Positions 63,801 to 64,000 of a stretch of 64,000 nt of DNA are shown one piece after another; position 1 is the first letter of the stretch, and every line of letters begins with the position of its first letter. This stretch comes from Calliopsis andreniformis (taxonomy: Eukaryota; Arthropoda; Insecta; Hymenoptera; Andrenidae): NCBI RefSeq assembly GCF_051401765.1, contig NW_027480449.1:4464001-4528000 (forward strand), read 5' to 3'. A program made the translations under genes and the position numbers. A model generated the notes under the pieces. That model was not told the origin of the DNA. It saw only the letters and a program-made list of their open reading frames with translations, and did not search any database.

Positions 63801-64000
63801 TTGGTGATTGAGGATTGAGTATTGAGGATTGAGGATAGAGTATTGGGGATTGCTGATTGAACGTTGAGGATTGAGGATTGAGGATTGAGGATTGAGGATT
63901 GAAGATTGAGGATTGGGTATTGCGGATTGAATATTGAGGGTTGAGGATTGAGGATTGAGGATTGAGGATTGAAGATTGAGTATTGAGGATTGAAGATTGA

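Larger units (their letters stand above)
57281..63960 (+). repeat. Block G, copy 2
   Basis: M2 at 57411, 57691, 58543, 58830, 61032, 63057 and 63344, half-anchor 59982, hybrid anchor 60807 and beta anchor 62825. By eye it differs from copy 1 only by scattered substitutions and a few unit-sized indels (21 bp lost near 59700, 7 bp gained near 63230, 119 bp near 63600). Similarity ends about 40 bp before the window edge. Confidence 0.9.
1..64000 (+). repeat. Heptanucleotide satellite array (GAGGATT)n, continuous over the window
   Basis: The unit GAGGATT (reverse AATCCTC) repeats from the first base to the last with no non-repeat interruption. Common variants change one base: GAAGATT, GAGTATT, GAGAATT, GATGATT, GAACATT, GAGCATT, GGGGATT, GAGGACT, GAGGGTT, GACGATT and GATTCAG. 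The TGA core is the least variable part. Occasional 6-bp units (GACGAG, GACCAG, GATGAG) shift the phase. Perfect runs are short, the longest I found being about 90 bp. No stretch over 300 bp departs from the pattern, so every intergenic stretch holds this satellite and nothing else that I can see. C is almost absent from the + strand. The lineage cannot be read from the array. Confidence 0.97.

Noticed and set aside
1..64000. Telomeric DNA of plant type (TTTAGGG)
   Set aside because: The unit length matches, but TTGAGGA differs at two of seven positions and no TTTAGGG run is present. A distant origin from telomere-like repeats is possible but not supported here.
1..64000. CRISPR array
   Set aside because: There are no unique spacers; the material between modules is the same heptamer. 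Module spacing is hundreds of bases and irregular.
1..64000. Cyanobacterial-type short tandem heptamer repeats
   Set aside because: Such repeats are known in bacteria but as short intergenic arrays. Tens of kilobases with nested kilobase-scale units fit a eukaryotic satellite better. This is judgement, since no gene in the window can confirm it.
1..64000. Terminators, riboswitches or structured RNAs
   Set aside because: The near absence of C on one strand prevents stable stems. I found no inverted repeat of useful length apart from the short AGGCCT palindrome.

Overview
The whole 64 kb window is one uninterrupted tandem array of a 7-bp unit. On the + strand it reads GAGGATT (TTGAGGA in another phase); on the - strand it reads AATCCTC. 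I see no protein gene, RNA gene, transposon or CRISPR array. Even the least repeat-like stretches still divide into 7-mers of the form NNNTGAN, with an occasional 6-mer. They are therefore diverged parts of the array and not insertions. The + strand consensus has three G, two A, two T and no C, so strand asymmetry is extreme.

Many minus-strand open frames exist, but they are an arithmetic by-product of the repeat. Because 7 leaves remainder 1 on division by 3, all three minus-strand frames read the same heptapeptide, NPQSSIL. Every plus-strand frame meets TGA every 21 bases. I annotate none of these frames as genes.

Above the 7-bp level there is a rich hierarchy. Recurrent variant modules serve as landmarks. 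M1 is a ~182-bp 'anchor' with 48 copies in several subtypes. M2 is a GGTTCGAGGAC-containing module with about 43 copies, mostly right of 29.9 kb. M3 carries GGGGACCAGG and M5 carries AGGCCTGAGG. Their spacing reveals large, often nested segmental duplications: about 5.8 kb period at 1-9.8 kb; 3,700 bp x ~2.8 copies at 9.1-19.5 kb; 1,293 bp x 2 at 19.9-22.5 kb; about 3.4 kb period at 23.4-28.8 kb; about 7.4 kb period linking 31.5-35 kb with 39-42.3 kb; about 5.5 kb period at 42.3-52.7 kb; and 6,570-6,590 bp x 2 from 50.7 kb almost to the window end. Copies differ by scattered substitutions and by clean block insertions or deletions. This is the pattern expected from repeated unequal exchange or conversion.

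Organism: a heptamer satellite of at least 64 kb with higher-order repeats suggests eukaryotic heterochromatin (subtelomeric, pericentromeric or other satellite DNA). Bacteria, notably cyanobacteria, have short heptamer repeats, but I know of none at this scale. The window contains no gene that could identify the lineage, so even the domain is an inference. All copy boundaries were found by eye and are accurate to roughly 10-30 bp.
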